Part shown: positions 23,201-33,725 of the stretch, in pieces | Layout: each line of letters opens with the position of its first letter | How positions within the stretch are numbered: position 1 is the first letter of the stretch | Assembly: GCA_014281115.1 (NCBI GenBank) | Contig: JACONQ010000007.1 | Location: forward strand, 62,001-126,000 | Direction of reading: 5' to 3' | Source: Laburnicola sp. R22_1 | Lineage: Eukaryota > Ascomycota > Dothideomycetes > Pleosporales > Didymosphaeriaceae | DNA length: 64,000 nucleotides | Position numbers and translations under genes: made by a program | The notes under the pieces: model-generated | Seen by the model: the letters and a program-made list of their open reading frames with translations, nothing else | Database searches by the model: none | Told to the model about the DNA's origin: nothing

Positions 23201-24852
23201 CTACGTTTACGTCAACTCACGGCACACATACTGATGCTACAATTCGTCGTACAAGATCTGGCAGAGCGTGAGGATATCGAGAGAATTAGAGAGGTTGTTC
23301 AAAAGGAAGCAACCGATAGTAATAGCAGGAACGGCGCAACAATCAAGGCTATCCGTAAGCAATTGGACCATCTTGCCGCGGAAGAACGGAAGCGGGCTAC
23401 GCAAAAAGACGCGAAGGGCTCCAAAGGCTCCAAAGGCTCGAAACGCCCACGCGTCCTCGTTGAAGATGAGGAGGGTGAAGGAAACGCCAGTCTCAATGAG
23501 TTGAACGATGATGATCAGGATCGCGGCGACATTGACGCAAGCGGCAAGGCCTTCGGTAAGGATTTCGACTTCCGACCCTACTTGAACAGCTTGACAAACG
23601 GTGACGGCTGGGAGAAGGTAAAGAATAGGGCTAGATGCTGCGATTGCGAGCAACTCCCATTTCATCCTTGGATCACTAGCTGTGGTCACATCTATTGTAA
23701 CCGCTGCTATGACAACGGACAAATTCTGGCAGCAGAGGCAGAGCGGTTGAGTGTCGCTTGCAAAGCTTGTGGCCGAATCTTCACACACGCTCACGAGATA
23801 CCCCAAGATGAAGCCGATGCTTGGGTTAATGGGGGCCGGCATACGCGCGCTAAGACGAAAAAGCATGCTCGAGATGTGCAGAGGATCGAGCAGCAGGACG
23901 TTTCGGAAGATTGGCTCCAGCTTGGTGGCGAGGGTGTCCTGCCTTCCGCCAAAACCATTGCTATCAAAGCTCAGATCATAAACTGGTGGGCGGTCTTGCA
24001 GTACCACTGAATGGCCTTACAGACGCTGATTTTTCTAGGGTCCGCGAGAACCCCAAGGCGAAGATTATCATCTACACCCAATTTTTGGCCATGTGAGTAC
24101 CTCCTGTTTGTTGGCAGGAGACTTGGGCTGACGACGATAGGATCCGGATTCTGGCAAAGGTGTGCCAAGAGGAGGGCTGGCTGACTGAGCAGGTGAGCGG
24201 ATTTTGCAAAGCAATTGGCTCGACTGGCTACCCGGATTTCACCCCAGGGTACCTTTTGGGGAGCCAGCTTGAGACATTTTTCTGCAGTCATCGGCGTATG
24301 GAAAATACTGACAAGTGTTAGTATCATGGGAAGATGAACCTCACGGCTCGCGACAAAGCCATCGTTCACTTCGCCAACAATCCCGAGGTGAAGATTTTGT
24401 TGGCGTCTCTTCGTTGCGGTGGCCGTAAGTATTCTCCCTACGACTGAAGTATATGGGTACTAAGTCGGGCTGCAGTGGGACTCAATCTTACCATGGCCTC
24501 ACGCGTCGTTATCATCGATCCATGGTGGAACTCAGCCGCGGAGCAGCAAGCCTTCTGTCGTGTCTTCCGCTTTGGGCAGACGGAGACGACTTTCCTGACG
24601 CGTTTCTGCGTCAAGAGAACGGTCGATTCAAAACTGATCGCAATGCAAGAGAGGAAACAGGTGGAAATCGACTCTGTCATGGAGGACGACGGCTCCAAGG
24701 TAAAGAAGATGGGCATCCGGGACCTCATGCGACTCTTCGGCAACCTCAAAGAGGATGAGAAGGGTCGACCTTTCATTCTTGTGGACAATCCTGATCCACG
24801 CGGTGGTTTCCGGGCCGACAGCGACGATGAGGGTTATGCGGACGAGGTTTGA
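20225..24852 (+). CDS. SNF2-family ATPase with RING finger (Uls1/Ris1-like)
   Basis: Nine exons, all in frame: 20225-22089, 22141-22217, 22270-22610, 22665-23128, 23194-23985, 24039-24092, 24141-24192, 24322-24424, 24476-24852; about 1374 aa. The N-terminal about 600 residues are acidic, Ser/Pro-rich and disordered, with a basic patch. Walker A lies in MADQMGLGKTVM, motif II is LDEAQAIKN, and motif III is WALSGTPILN. A C3HC4 RING (CCDCEQLP ... CGHIYCNRCY ... CKACGRIF) is inserted between the two helicase lobes. The C lobe has IIIYTQFLAM and RVFRFGQTE. This layout is that of Uls1/Ris1 (SUMO-targeted translocase/E3) and, less well, of Rad5, which has a HIRAN domain not seen here. It is nuclear, acting on chromatin and in genome stability. 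Confidence 0.85.
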
Positions 24853-25673
24853 GGGGGGAATTGTTATCGGAGGGGTCAGTACTGGGGCTGAGTTTCCTTT
24901 GGCTGGGCGTTGCGGAATTAGATTACTGGCATGGTCCCTCACGATCCGGCGATGCGTTAGCTGGAGTGTGAGGCTTGGACCCGGGCTTGCAGGATACTCT
25001 GGTTGGGGTTCAGGCAGCCAGGCTGATTACTTTGGGCACTATGATTGGACGTTTTGGTCTTGCTTTTTCCTAGAGTAGGGGGCGGCGATAGGACTTTGCA
25101 GTCTGGGGATTCGTTACCCTGGGGATCCTCAAGGCCGTCTCGGTACAACAATGGATGTATACCTGTGTAGTCCTGGTCTGCCATGGGCTCGGTGGTGTCG
25201 TGGGGGTCGAGGTGGATCTGTCAGCCGGGGCTTTGCGGCGAAAATGCAAGCTCTCTGATTCCCCAGCGGCGCGTGGCCAAAAGCAAGCGCGCCCGCGCAT
25301 GGTATCACACAGAATCTGGCAAGCCAGCGCTGGGTCTATCTCTCGCCGGCCCTGCCCAGCTGCTCTCCCTCGCTGCGGTCCCGATAAGGCCTAGAACAGA
25401 CCAACCACACGTCGTCATCGTCCCCGTCGCCGCTGCCCTCGCACATCCCCAATCCCATATCCAATGCGCGCCGCCCGGGCTCCCTATCGCGCCTCTGCCC
25501 CGACGCCTTAAGCATGTGGACGACGGCCGTCCGCGCCCTCAACGACGACGACGACGACGAACGCACATCTCCGCCCCCTTATAGCTGTACCTAGCTACAC
25601 CTGGCTACTAGCGACGACGAGGCCGCCAACCGCCACACGTCGCAGCCGCAGCCCACCAGACATCTCCACGGGG
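24853..25673. promoter_or_regulatory. Upstream region of the NirA-like gene
   Basis: GC-rich gap of 820 bp. It contains a run of GAC trinucleotides near 25540-25560. Short open frames on both strands show no family similarity. Confidence 0.4.
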
Positions 25674-28650
25674 ATGCACGGCGACGACGCAGCGCTGGCA
25701 CAGGCCGACGCTCCCGCCAAGGGCCGACGCAAGCCCAAGAAGGACGCTGCCAATGAGGACTCCGCGAAGAAGCGCAGGTGCATCTCGAGCGCCTGTGTGC
25801 CGTGTCGCAAGCGGAAGAGCAAGGTACGACTCTCGCTCCCTCTCCGGCGGCCGCCTTGTGATGGTACTATCATTGCACGCTGCACAGTCCGAAGAACGCT
25901 GAGCTGACCCGGCGTGCCTGTGAATAGTGCGACGGCACGACGCCTGCCTGTTCCGCCTGCGCCGCCGTCTACAACACCGAGTGCGTCTACGACCCCAACT
26001 CGGACCACCGCCGCAAGGGCGTCTACAAAAAGGACCTCGAGGGCCTCAAGACGCGCAACTCGACCCTGCAGACGCTCGTCCAGGCCATCCTCAACTACCC
26101 GGAAGACGACGTCGCCGCCCTCGTGCAGCAGATACGCACGTGCGAGAGTCTGGATGCCGTGGCCGAGGCCATCATCGCGAAGGAGAATGGCGACGGCTTT
26201 GACGACGACGAGGCCTCTCCGCTGGAGAGCCCGCAGGCCGTGGCACAACAGTCGACTTTTGAGACGCAGCTGAGCGGGAAGATGGGCGAGCTGAGGCTGG
26301 AAGACGGGTCGACGCGGTACATAGGGGGAACATCGCATCTGATATACCTGGGCACGGGCACCAACGGGACCGACTCGCCGGCATCGCTCGCGAATGTGGA
26401 TCAGTACCAGCAGATGGAAGACCCGTGGACGTCGTGGACGACGGTGACATCGGACCCGGAACTCGTACGGCACCTGATCAACATGTACTTTTGCTGGCAT
26501 TACAGCTTCTTCACCACGCTGCCGAAACACCTATTCATGAAAGAATTCCAACTGGGGAAACCGCCGCCAGGGTCGCGACGGAAATCCGAATATTGTACGC
26601 CGTTGCTGGTCAATGCCATGTTGGCGCTAGGCTGCCACTTTACGTCCTGGCCGGCGGCGAGGGCCGTGAGGGATGACTCGGCGACGGCGGGGGATCACTT
26701 CTTCAGAGAGGCAAAGAGGCTGATATTGGAGGACGACTTGCACGAGGTCCCTGCGTTGACGACGGTGCAAGCGCTTGCTCTGATGTCGGTGCGGGAAGCG
26801 GGCTGTGGAAGAGAAGCAAAGGGCTGGGTCTACAGCGGGATGAGCTTCCGGATGGCGTGCGACTTGGGCTTGAACCTGGGCATGTCGAGTAAGGGCGGCA
26901 TCGAGGAGACGGAGGAGGATGCGAGGAGGATAACGTTCTGGGGTTGCTTCCTGTTCGATAAGTAAGTTTGGTTGATAAGGAAGTAGAAGGACCTAGACTG
27001 ACCTCTGCAGATGCTGGTCAAATTATCTCGGAAGATTACCCCAACTGCCTAGGGCAATCGTCACAGTGCCGAAGCCTGAAGTCTTCCCGGTGGAAGATGC
27101 AGAGACTTGGTCTGCGTACACGGATTCTGGCGTCAGTCAGGCGCATTCGCAGCCGTCGCGAACTCGAGCGGTGCGTGCTTCCGAGATGAAGATGCTGACT
27201 CTTTGCTAATGATAGGCAGGTGGCTATTCAGATATCGAAACTTTGCGAAATTTCTAGCGATTTAATGAACTACTTCTACAACCCCATAGACATGGACAAG
27301 GTCAAAGGCAAGCAGGCCGAGCTCAAAAAGCTGAGCGAGATACATCAAAGACTAGAAAAGTGGAGACGAGAACTACCGAAAGAGCTCGAACCGAAAGAAG
27401 GCGGCCTCCCTTCGATGCTCGTGATGCAGTAAGTAAGCTTTTGTCACTACTCGACTACTCACTGACGCACGCAAAGCATGTTCTTCCAACTCCTCTACAT
27501 CCATCTTTTCCGCCCCTTTCTCAAATACAACCCCAATAACTCCCCCCTCCCGGCTCACGTTTCCCCCCGCAAACTCTGCACCCAAGCCGCAGCCATGATC
27601 TCCAAGCTCCTCCGGCTGTACAAGCGGTCCCACGGGCTCCGCCAAATCTGCAACATCGTCGTCTACATCGCCCACTCGGCGTGCACGATCCACCTGCTCA
27701 ATCTGCCCGAAAAAAACGCAAAGCGCGACATCATCCACGGCGTCAAGCACGTCGAGGAAATAGCCGAAGGCTGGCTGTGCGCGCGCCGCACCCTCTCCAT
27801 CCTCAGCGTCCTCTCCAAGCGCTGGAAAGTCGACCTCCCCGACGAAGCCGCCACCGTGCTCGCGCGCACAGACGCAAAGTTCGGCCCCTGGACCGACATG
27901 ACGGGTGCGAATAAGGCAGCGAAGCTGCGCGACGCAGATGTCGTCGAGGGCGTGGAGCCTCCCGGGACGACGTCGCCTGTTCTGCAGCCGTTTAGTGTCT
28001 CGCTCGGCGAAACGGCAATGCAGGCGACGCACTTGTTTGATGGCAGCCGAAACCCCAATCTTAACGCCAACACCAACGCCAACGCGCTCTCCTCCTCTTC
28101 TTCTCCTTCTTCTTCTTCTTCTTCTCCAGCAGGGAAAACGCAAACGCAAAGCAGCCTCCACCCCCACCACGGTAATCGCGCATCAGAGGCACGTTCGCTC
28201 CCCCCCAACGACGCGCGTCCGCTCGCTTACCCTCGCGCCCAGTACCCTCCCGCGTCGTCGGAAACGGCCGCCGCTGCCGCTACGCCGGCAAGCACGACGG
28301 GGGCGATGGACGGCGCGTCGTCGTCGGGCGCGTCGCCGAGTCAGCTGTTTGGCGGGGTGGAGCAGCTGATGCGCGAGGGGCAGGATTGGTGGCTCAGGGA
28401 TCAGAATCAGTTGGCTTTTGGGTTTGGGAATTGGAGTGGGGGGCAGGTTGAGGAGGCTGGGGGGTGGTTTGGTGCTGGGGGGATGGATGGCGGGGCGGTG
28501 GGGGGTGCGGTGGTGAATGGGGGGACGGTGGTGAATGGTGTGGGTGTGGGTGTGGGGTTGTTGGGGGGTGTGGGTGTGGGTGTTGGTGTGGGCTTGGGTG
28601 GGTTTGGGGCGGGGTTGAATGCTTATGATGAGGAGGAGTGGTATTCGTAG
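25674..28650 (+). CDS. nirA: Zn2Cys6 transcription factor, NirA/NIT-4 type (nitrate assimilation)
   Basis: Five exons: 25674-25823, 25928-26961, 27011-27170, 27220-27428, 27477-28650, about 908 aa. The binuclear zinc cluster uses Cys41, 44, 51, 58, 61 and 69, split by intron 1 directly before Cys51. It is followed by NSDHRRKGVYKKDLEGLK and a family-specific stretch (ALLNY-like AILNYPEDDVAALVQQIR). The fungal transcription-factor domain includes ALALMSVREAGCGREAKGW and FDKCWSNYLGRLPQLP. NirA/NIT-4 activates nitrate and nitrite reductase and transporter genes on nitrate. The late motif DWWLRDQNQLAFGF is present. The extreme C-terminus is Gly/Val repeat-like, encoded by GT-rich DNA. Orthology rather than a paralogue is likely but should be confirmed by tree. 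Confidence 0.78.
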
Positions 28651-28845
28651 GGTTTGGGGGGGGGGTGATCTGTTATATGATATGATATGATATGATACGA
28701 TAAACATGCAGACGCGAGACGCGAGTAGGAATTCAACTATGAAAGTATGAGACTAGCTGGATATTTGGTGTCTTTCTAGTCTTGGCTGGATAGGTCTCTC
28801 TAGGATCTGGGGTCTGGGGTCTAAGATGGAATAGAAGGGAGGGGG

Positions 28846-28908
<63 letters not shown>

Positions 28909-29130
28909 CTTGTGCTTGTGCTTTTGTGTTATTTTATTTTATTTTATTATATGATAGTCTAGACTCTGGTGGAAGAGAAGTGGGAACTGGGAACTGGGAC
29001 GAACTAGAAGTGGGAACTAGGTCTTGGTTGGTGGAGGGGGTGGGTGGATCGTTTGCGTTGGAGGTGAGATGCTGAGGGAGCGAGCACAACGCACAGCCGG
29101 CAGAGGTACATGGTCCAGTACCATATTTTA
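28651..29130. repeat. Microsatellite-bearing spacer up to the transposon block
   Basis: A TATGA run at about 28676-28700, a long GT microsatellite at about 28850-28922 with a few T interruptions, and TTTTA repeats near 28931. No gene could be supported. The spacer ends at a TA (29129-29130), the likely target of pogo element B. Confidence 0.7.
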
Positions 29131-29547
29131 CCACCAAATGCACGGACCCACCAAATGCACGTTTTTGCCGCCACCAAGGGCAACACTCCAAAACCTATAC
29201 AACGCCAAATATATAGTAAAATCACTAGATTATTTGCAGTAGCACTCGTAGGAGCATGTAAAACTATTGCGCAATGATAAATTACTTGCGATAACGCTGT
29301 GGGAGCTGTACAGTATGGGTGCGCGTGGCTCTGGCGGGTGAGGGCACCCTCTCTCCAGTGGGCTCTTGATCAACAATAGTAGCCTCAGGTCTCTCAAGAG
29401 CTTGTTTTTTTGGTGTACAAGGGTTGAGGCTTTATTAATTACCCTTTTTAGACAATTGTATATCACCTTTAAGTTGCTTTTCGAGCTGCTTTTGGAGTAG
29501 CTTTTTAGCTCGCTCAGCAGCCTTGGCCTCTTTTGCTTGCGCCTTTA

Positions 29548-31655
29548 CCATGGGTGCGGGGTCAATGCGCGCTCAACACGAAAACACCTCAAGCTTCAAC
29601 ACCACCTATCGCTACCAATATGGGGTCAATTGAGGCTGCGCTTGAAGCGATACAATCGCAAGAACCTGGAGACTCTATCAACTATACAAAAATCGCGAAG
29701 GAGCATAGCGTTGTACGCTCTACGCTCACCCGGAGACACCAGGCTGTAACGCAGTCGCGTACAGCTGAGGGAATCAACCGACGAAAACTTCGCCCTCAAC
29801 AGGAGCAGGAGCTTATACGCTATATTAAAAAACTCACTTAGCGAGGCCTACCACCTACACGGCAAATGATTTAGAACTTTGCAGCCTGTATAGCCAAAAC
29901 GAGCGTTAGCATATACTGGGTTGATTAGTTTGTCAAGCGACACAGCATTGATCTAGTTTCAAGATGGACAGCTAGAATGGACAGCAATCGCCACAAAGCT
30001 GACTCAGAGACAAAGTACAGCCTATATTTCGACCTACTACAGCAGAAAATTAGCCAATACGATATCGAGCCTCAGCACACGTACAATATGGACGAAAAAG
30101 GCATCCTACTAGGCATTACTACTCGCTCAAAGCGGATCTTTAGTAGGCAGCTGTACGAGAGCAAGGAGGTGAGGCAGGCTATTCAGGATGGTAGCCGTGA
30201 GTGGATTTCGCTCCTAGCCTGCATATGCGCCGACGGATTGGCTCTAGATCTAGCCCTTATCTATTAGGCTGCCTTAGGTAGCCTACAATCAAGCTGGGTT
30301 GAAGAAATTAACCCTCAGGAACACTCAGCCTTTATCACCTTATCGCCTTCTGGCTGGACAAATAACAAGATAGGCCTCGCGTGGCTTAAGCAGGTGTTCG
30401 ATCGCTGTACTAAGGAGAAAGCTGGACGCTCCTACTGACTACTTATCCTTGACGGCCATAGATCCCACCTTACTATGGATTTTATTAATTACTGTGACTG
30501 GAATAGGATACTCCTAGCTATATTTCCGCCTTATTCGACGTATACGCTACAGCCGCTCAACATTGTTATGTTTAAGCCTCTCTCCACTGCCTACTTAGCT
30601 GAGCTCTTAGCCTTCCTATATAGGTGCCAGGGACTATCGTCAATCGCAAAAAGAGACTTCTTTAGCCTATTCTGGAGGGCTTGGGGTAGCTCGTTCAGGA
30701 AGCCATTGATTATTAAGGCCTTTAAGGCTACTGGCATATCACCACTTAACCTAGAGGTTATACTCAAGAGATTCACTAAGACCAGCCTACCTGAGCGGGA
30801 ATTAAGAGAAAGCTCAACCTTAGTACTTAGCGCGTCTGACTGGAGGAAAATTAACCAGCTCCTAAAGGCTGCAGTAGATATAGGGAATAGTAATAAGGCA
30901 AAGAAGCTGAGCCGAACAGTGCACTCAATTGCCGTACAAAAACAGCTACTATAGTATGAAAATAAGGGACTAAGAGCAGCACTAGGCAATAAGAAGAGGC
31001 GTAGGAAGCGTGGCAAGCCTTTGCTGGATAACCAGCCTACTAAGTACTTAGGGGGTGCTGTTTTCTGGTCCCCAAGGAAGGTGCAGGACGCACGTGATCG
31101 TCTACAGCAAAAAGAGGCTAAGGCAGAGCAGCTAGTACTCTAAAAAACTAAGGCAGCTAAGGCTTGGAGGGCTAGCCAGCAGCTAAAGGCTAGACTACTC
31201 CAAGAGAAGCGCGTTGCGAGGGCTGAGGCTTAGGCAGCTTAAGCAAAGGCAAAGGCGGATCAGGCAGCTAAGCGAGCCTAGAAGCAGCAGGCTTGTAGGG
31301 CTTAGCAACACTATAAGAATTGTATAAAAATAGCTAAGAAAGGTAGCAAAAAGGCATTAAGGCTACCTAAGCAGGGCATAAGGGAAAAAAAGCTTATTAA
31401 TAAGGCTATAGATGCTGCTAAGGCCTCAGGTGCTGCATCACAGCCTCTACAGCCTCAGTCGCGCCGGGGCCGGAATATTAGAACTCCGAGTAGATTTTTA
31501 TAGCTATAATTAATTATTAAGATTCATAGACCTCATCACCAGAAATTCTTATAATAATAGCACTTGTAGGGAGCTCTGCAGCTTCAAGTTTAGCTGAGCT
31601 GGTTTGGTGTTGAGCGCGCATTGAGGCTCGGCGCGCATTGACCCCGCACCCATGG
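29548..31655 (+). mobile_element. Pogo/Fot1-like DNA transposon A, nested in B
   Basis: A complete 2108-bp element flanked by a TA duplication (29546-29547 and 31656-31657). The termini are CCATGGGTGCGGGGTCAATG at the left and its complement at the right. The right repeat holds two copies of TCAATGCGCGC 17 bp apart; the left repeat has one. It lies inside the C-terminal coding part of element B, in opposite orientation, and so inserted later than B. Confidence 0.88.
29620..31503 (+). pseudogene. Transposase of element A (pogo/Fot1 DDE type), decayed
   Basis: From ATG 29620 (MGSIEAALEAIQSQEPGDS) the frame shows the HTH_psq motif (EHSVVRSTLTRRHQAV), the CENP-B HTH after RGLPPTRQMI, YNMDEKGILLGI, LLILDGHRSHLTMDF (second Asp) and THTLQPLN-like TYTLQPLNIVMF where the third Asp reads Asn. 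A Lys/Ala-rich basic tail follows. At least six in-frame stops occur, mostly TAG or TAA at places where relatives have Trp or Gln, consistent with C-to-T mutation. No frameshift is needed to follow it through most of its length. Confidence 0.82.
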
Positions 31656-33444
31656 TAGTTCTCGCGCCGCCAAATGTACGCGAGCTCTCTCCTCTTTAAG
31701 AGCTTGTTTCTCCTGCTTTTTAAGAAGCCTTTGGTGTTGAGCCTCTAAGAGTTGTTGTTGTTAAAGCTTTTTATTAGTCTTAATTTGCTTCTGCCTCTTA
31801 TAGGCCCTCTGAACTTTGCTAGGTGAGTAAAATACGGCGCCGCTATGCTAATTATTAGGTTTATTAAGTAGGAGAGGCTTGCCACGTTGACGGCGCCTCT
31901 TCTTGTTGATAAAAGCTTGCTCAAGCCTATTATATTAGTGTTGAAGGATTCTGTATTTGATCTTAAGCTTGTGATAACTTTGTGACAGCTGTTTATGCTC
32001 CTTAGTGTGGTCCTCCGCAACAATGTCCTTTAGTATTTGCTGTACTTTACGCCAATTAGAATTAGAGAGGTTTAATAAGCTACTCTAACTTAAGGGAGGG
32101 CTCTTGTGCTCTGCGATAAACTTCTTGAGTATAGTGTTTGGGTTATAAGGTGACAACCTAGTACACTTAAAAGCTTTGAGTATTATTGTTTCTTAAAAGG
32201 CCCTTTGCTAGGAGGCGTTAAAGAGTTGATAAAAGTCGCATTTGGTAATTGCTGAGAGGCCCTGGCAGTTGTACATAAACTCTAAGAGCTCTCTTGTATA
32301 CGCTGTACTTAGAGGCTTGAATATTACCATATTAAGAGGCTGGAGAGTGTGGGTAGCGTGTGGTGGGAAGGTTGTAAGGAGTATTTTGTTATTGTTGCAG
32401 TACGTGATAAATTGCATAGTAATATGAGACCTATGCCTATTAAGTATGAGTAGTTGGTACTCCCTATGAGCTTTCTCCTTGGTCTTGCGATTAAATACTT
32501 GTTTGAGCCACGCTAAACCAATCTTATTGTTGGTCCACCCACTTAATGAGCTCGCAAAAAAGGCCTTGTGGTGTTGCGGATTAAAATCTTGAAGCTATGA
32601 GTCTTGTATATTGCCTGTAGTAGCTTGATAAATTAAGGCTGGCGTTAGCGAGGTGCTGTTGGCGCAAATACAGGCAATTGTTGTTACCCACTCTCTATTG
32701 CTGTCCTGGAGCATTTGCTTGTGAGGGCCCTGCTTATACAGCTGCCGCGAGAACACTCTTTTTATCTTGGTGAGCACTCTAATAAGGAACCCTTTTTTAT
32801 CCATATTGTACATATGGCGACTGTCGATATCGTACTGGGTTATTTTGTCGCCTAAAAGCTTAAAGTATAAGGCGTATTTGGTAGCAGAATTAGCGCGGTG
32901 GCGACAGGCGTCGATACTAGTAGTCCATCGCGATATGAGCTCAATATTGTTGCGGGCAATAAAGCGCTTAACCTAGTTTTTGCCTGGCTCTTTTCTGGCT
33001 ATTTCTATTGCAAAATTTCGGATTATTTGCTTTGTAGGAGGCAGGCCTCTCTTGTTAAGCTTATATATGTAGTTTACAAGCTCTTTTTCTTGTGTGGTGT
33101 TGAGAAATTTCTGCTTATTTGCCCTCTCTATGTGGCTTTTATTGATCCCGCGCGCGCGCCGCGATAAAGTTGATCGCTCAACGCCAAATAATTTGGCAAT
33201 TTTGGTGTAATTAGGCTTTTCGCCTGCTGGCAAGCTTTCGATTGCTGTTAGCGCGGCCTCCATAGCGTCAATATTGGTGGAGTTATGAGCGTTGATAAAC
33301 TACGTGGATTTTTTCAAAACCGTGCATTTGGTGGGGTCGTGCATTTGGTGATTACCATGTTTCCCCGCTCAACGCACAGACCCCACTCAACGCACAGTTG
33401 GCACCAAAAATCTCTATACTTTCAACCCTCATAACTCTACCAAT

Positions 33445-33723
33445 ATGGACCCGATTGACGCAGCTGTTGAAGCTTTGAGATCCCTGAAGCTAGGAGAACG
33501 TCCTAATATATCTCAGGTTGCGCGAGAGTACGGCGTTGAGCGGTCGCGGCTCTCGAAGCGTTTTCGCGGGGTGCAGGGCACCTATGCGTCCTGGACAGAA
33601 GAAAAGCGACTCCTCAACTCTACACAGGAAAAACAGCTACTATAGTACATTAAAAAGCTGTGTACACGAGGCCTACCTCCTACAAGAGAGATGATACGAA
33701 ATTTCGCAGCAGAAATAGCCCAT
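33445..33723 (+). pseudogene. Transposase of element C, N-terminal piece
   Basis: Starts MDPIDAAVEALRSLKLGERP with an HTH_psq motif (YGVERSRLSKRFRGV) and runs through one TAG to RGLPPTREMIRNFAAEIAH, where the 22.5-kb insertion begins. The closest relative in this window is the N-terminus of element E (50038). The reading continues at 56268. Confidence 0.85.
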
Positions 33724-33725
33724 TA

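Larger units (their letters stand above)
29282..33263 (-). pseudogene. Transposase of element B (Tc1/mariner, pogo/Fot1 DDE type), decayed
   Basis: The reading starts at ATG 33263 (MEAALTAIESLPAGEKPNY) with an HTH_psq-like motif (FGVERSTLSRRARG), then a CENP-B-type HTH (RGLPPTKQIIRNFA). The DDE region is recognisable in pieces, including YNMDKKGFLIRV and THTLQPLNMVIFKPL; the third catalytic Asp position reads Asn (QPLN). The C-terminal basic coiled stretch continues left of element A and ends LPQRYRK at 29282. Many stops (TAG, TAA) and frameshifts break it. No active enzyme can be made. Confidence 0.8.
29131..33351 (-). mobile_element. Pogo/Fot1-like DNA transposon B (interrupted by element A)
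   Basis: Terminal inverted repeats at 29131-29166 and about 33315-33351 each hold two direct copies of CACCAAATGCACG, 17 bp apart. Without the inserted element A the unit is about 2.11 kb. The minus-strand gene encodes a CENP-B/pogo-type transposase, now broken. The right terminus (GGTGAT before TTA) differs by a base or two from the left, so the exact end and TA duplication are unclear; element C begins only 3 bp further on. Confidence 0.8.
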
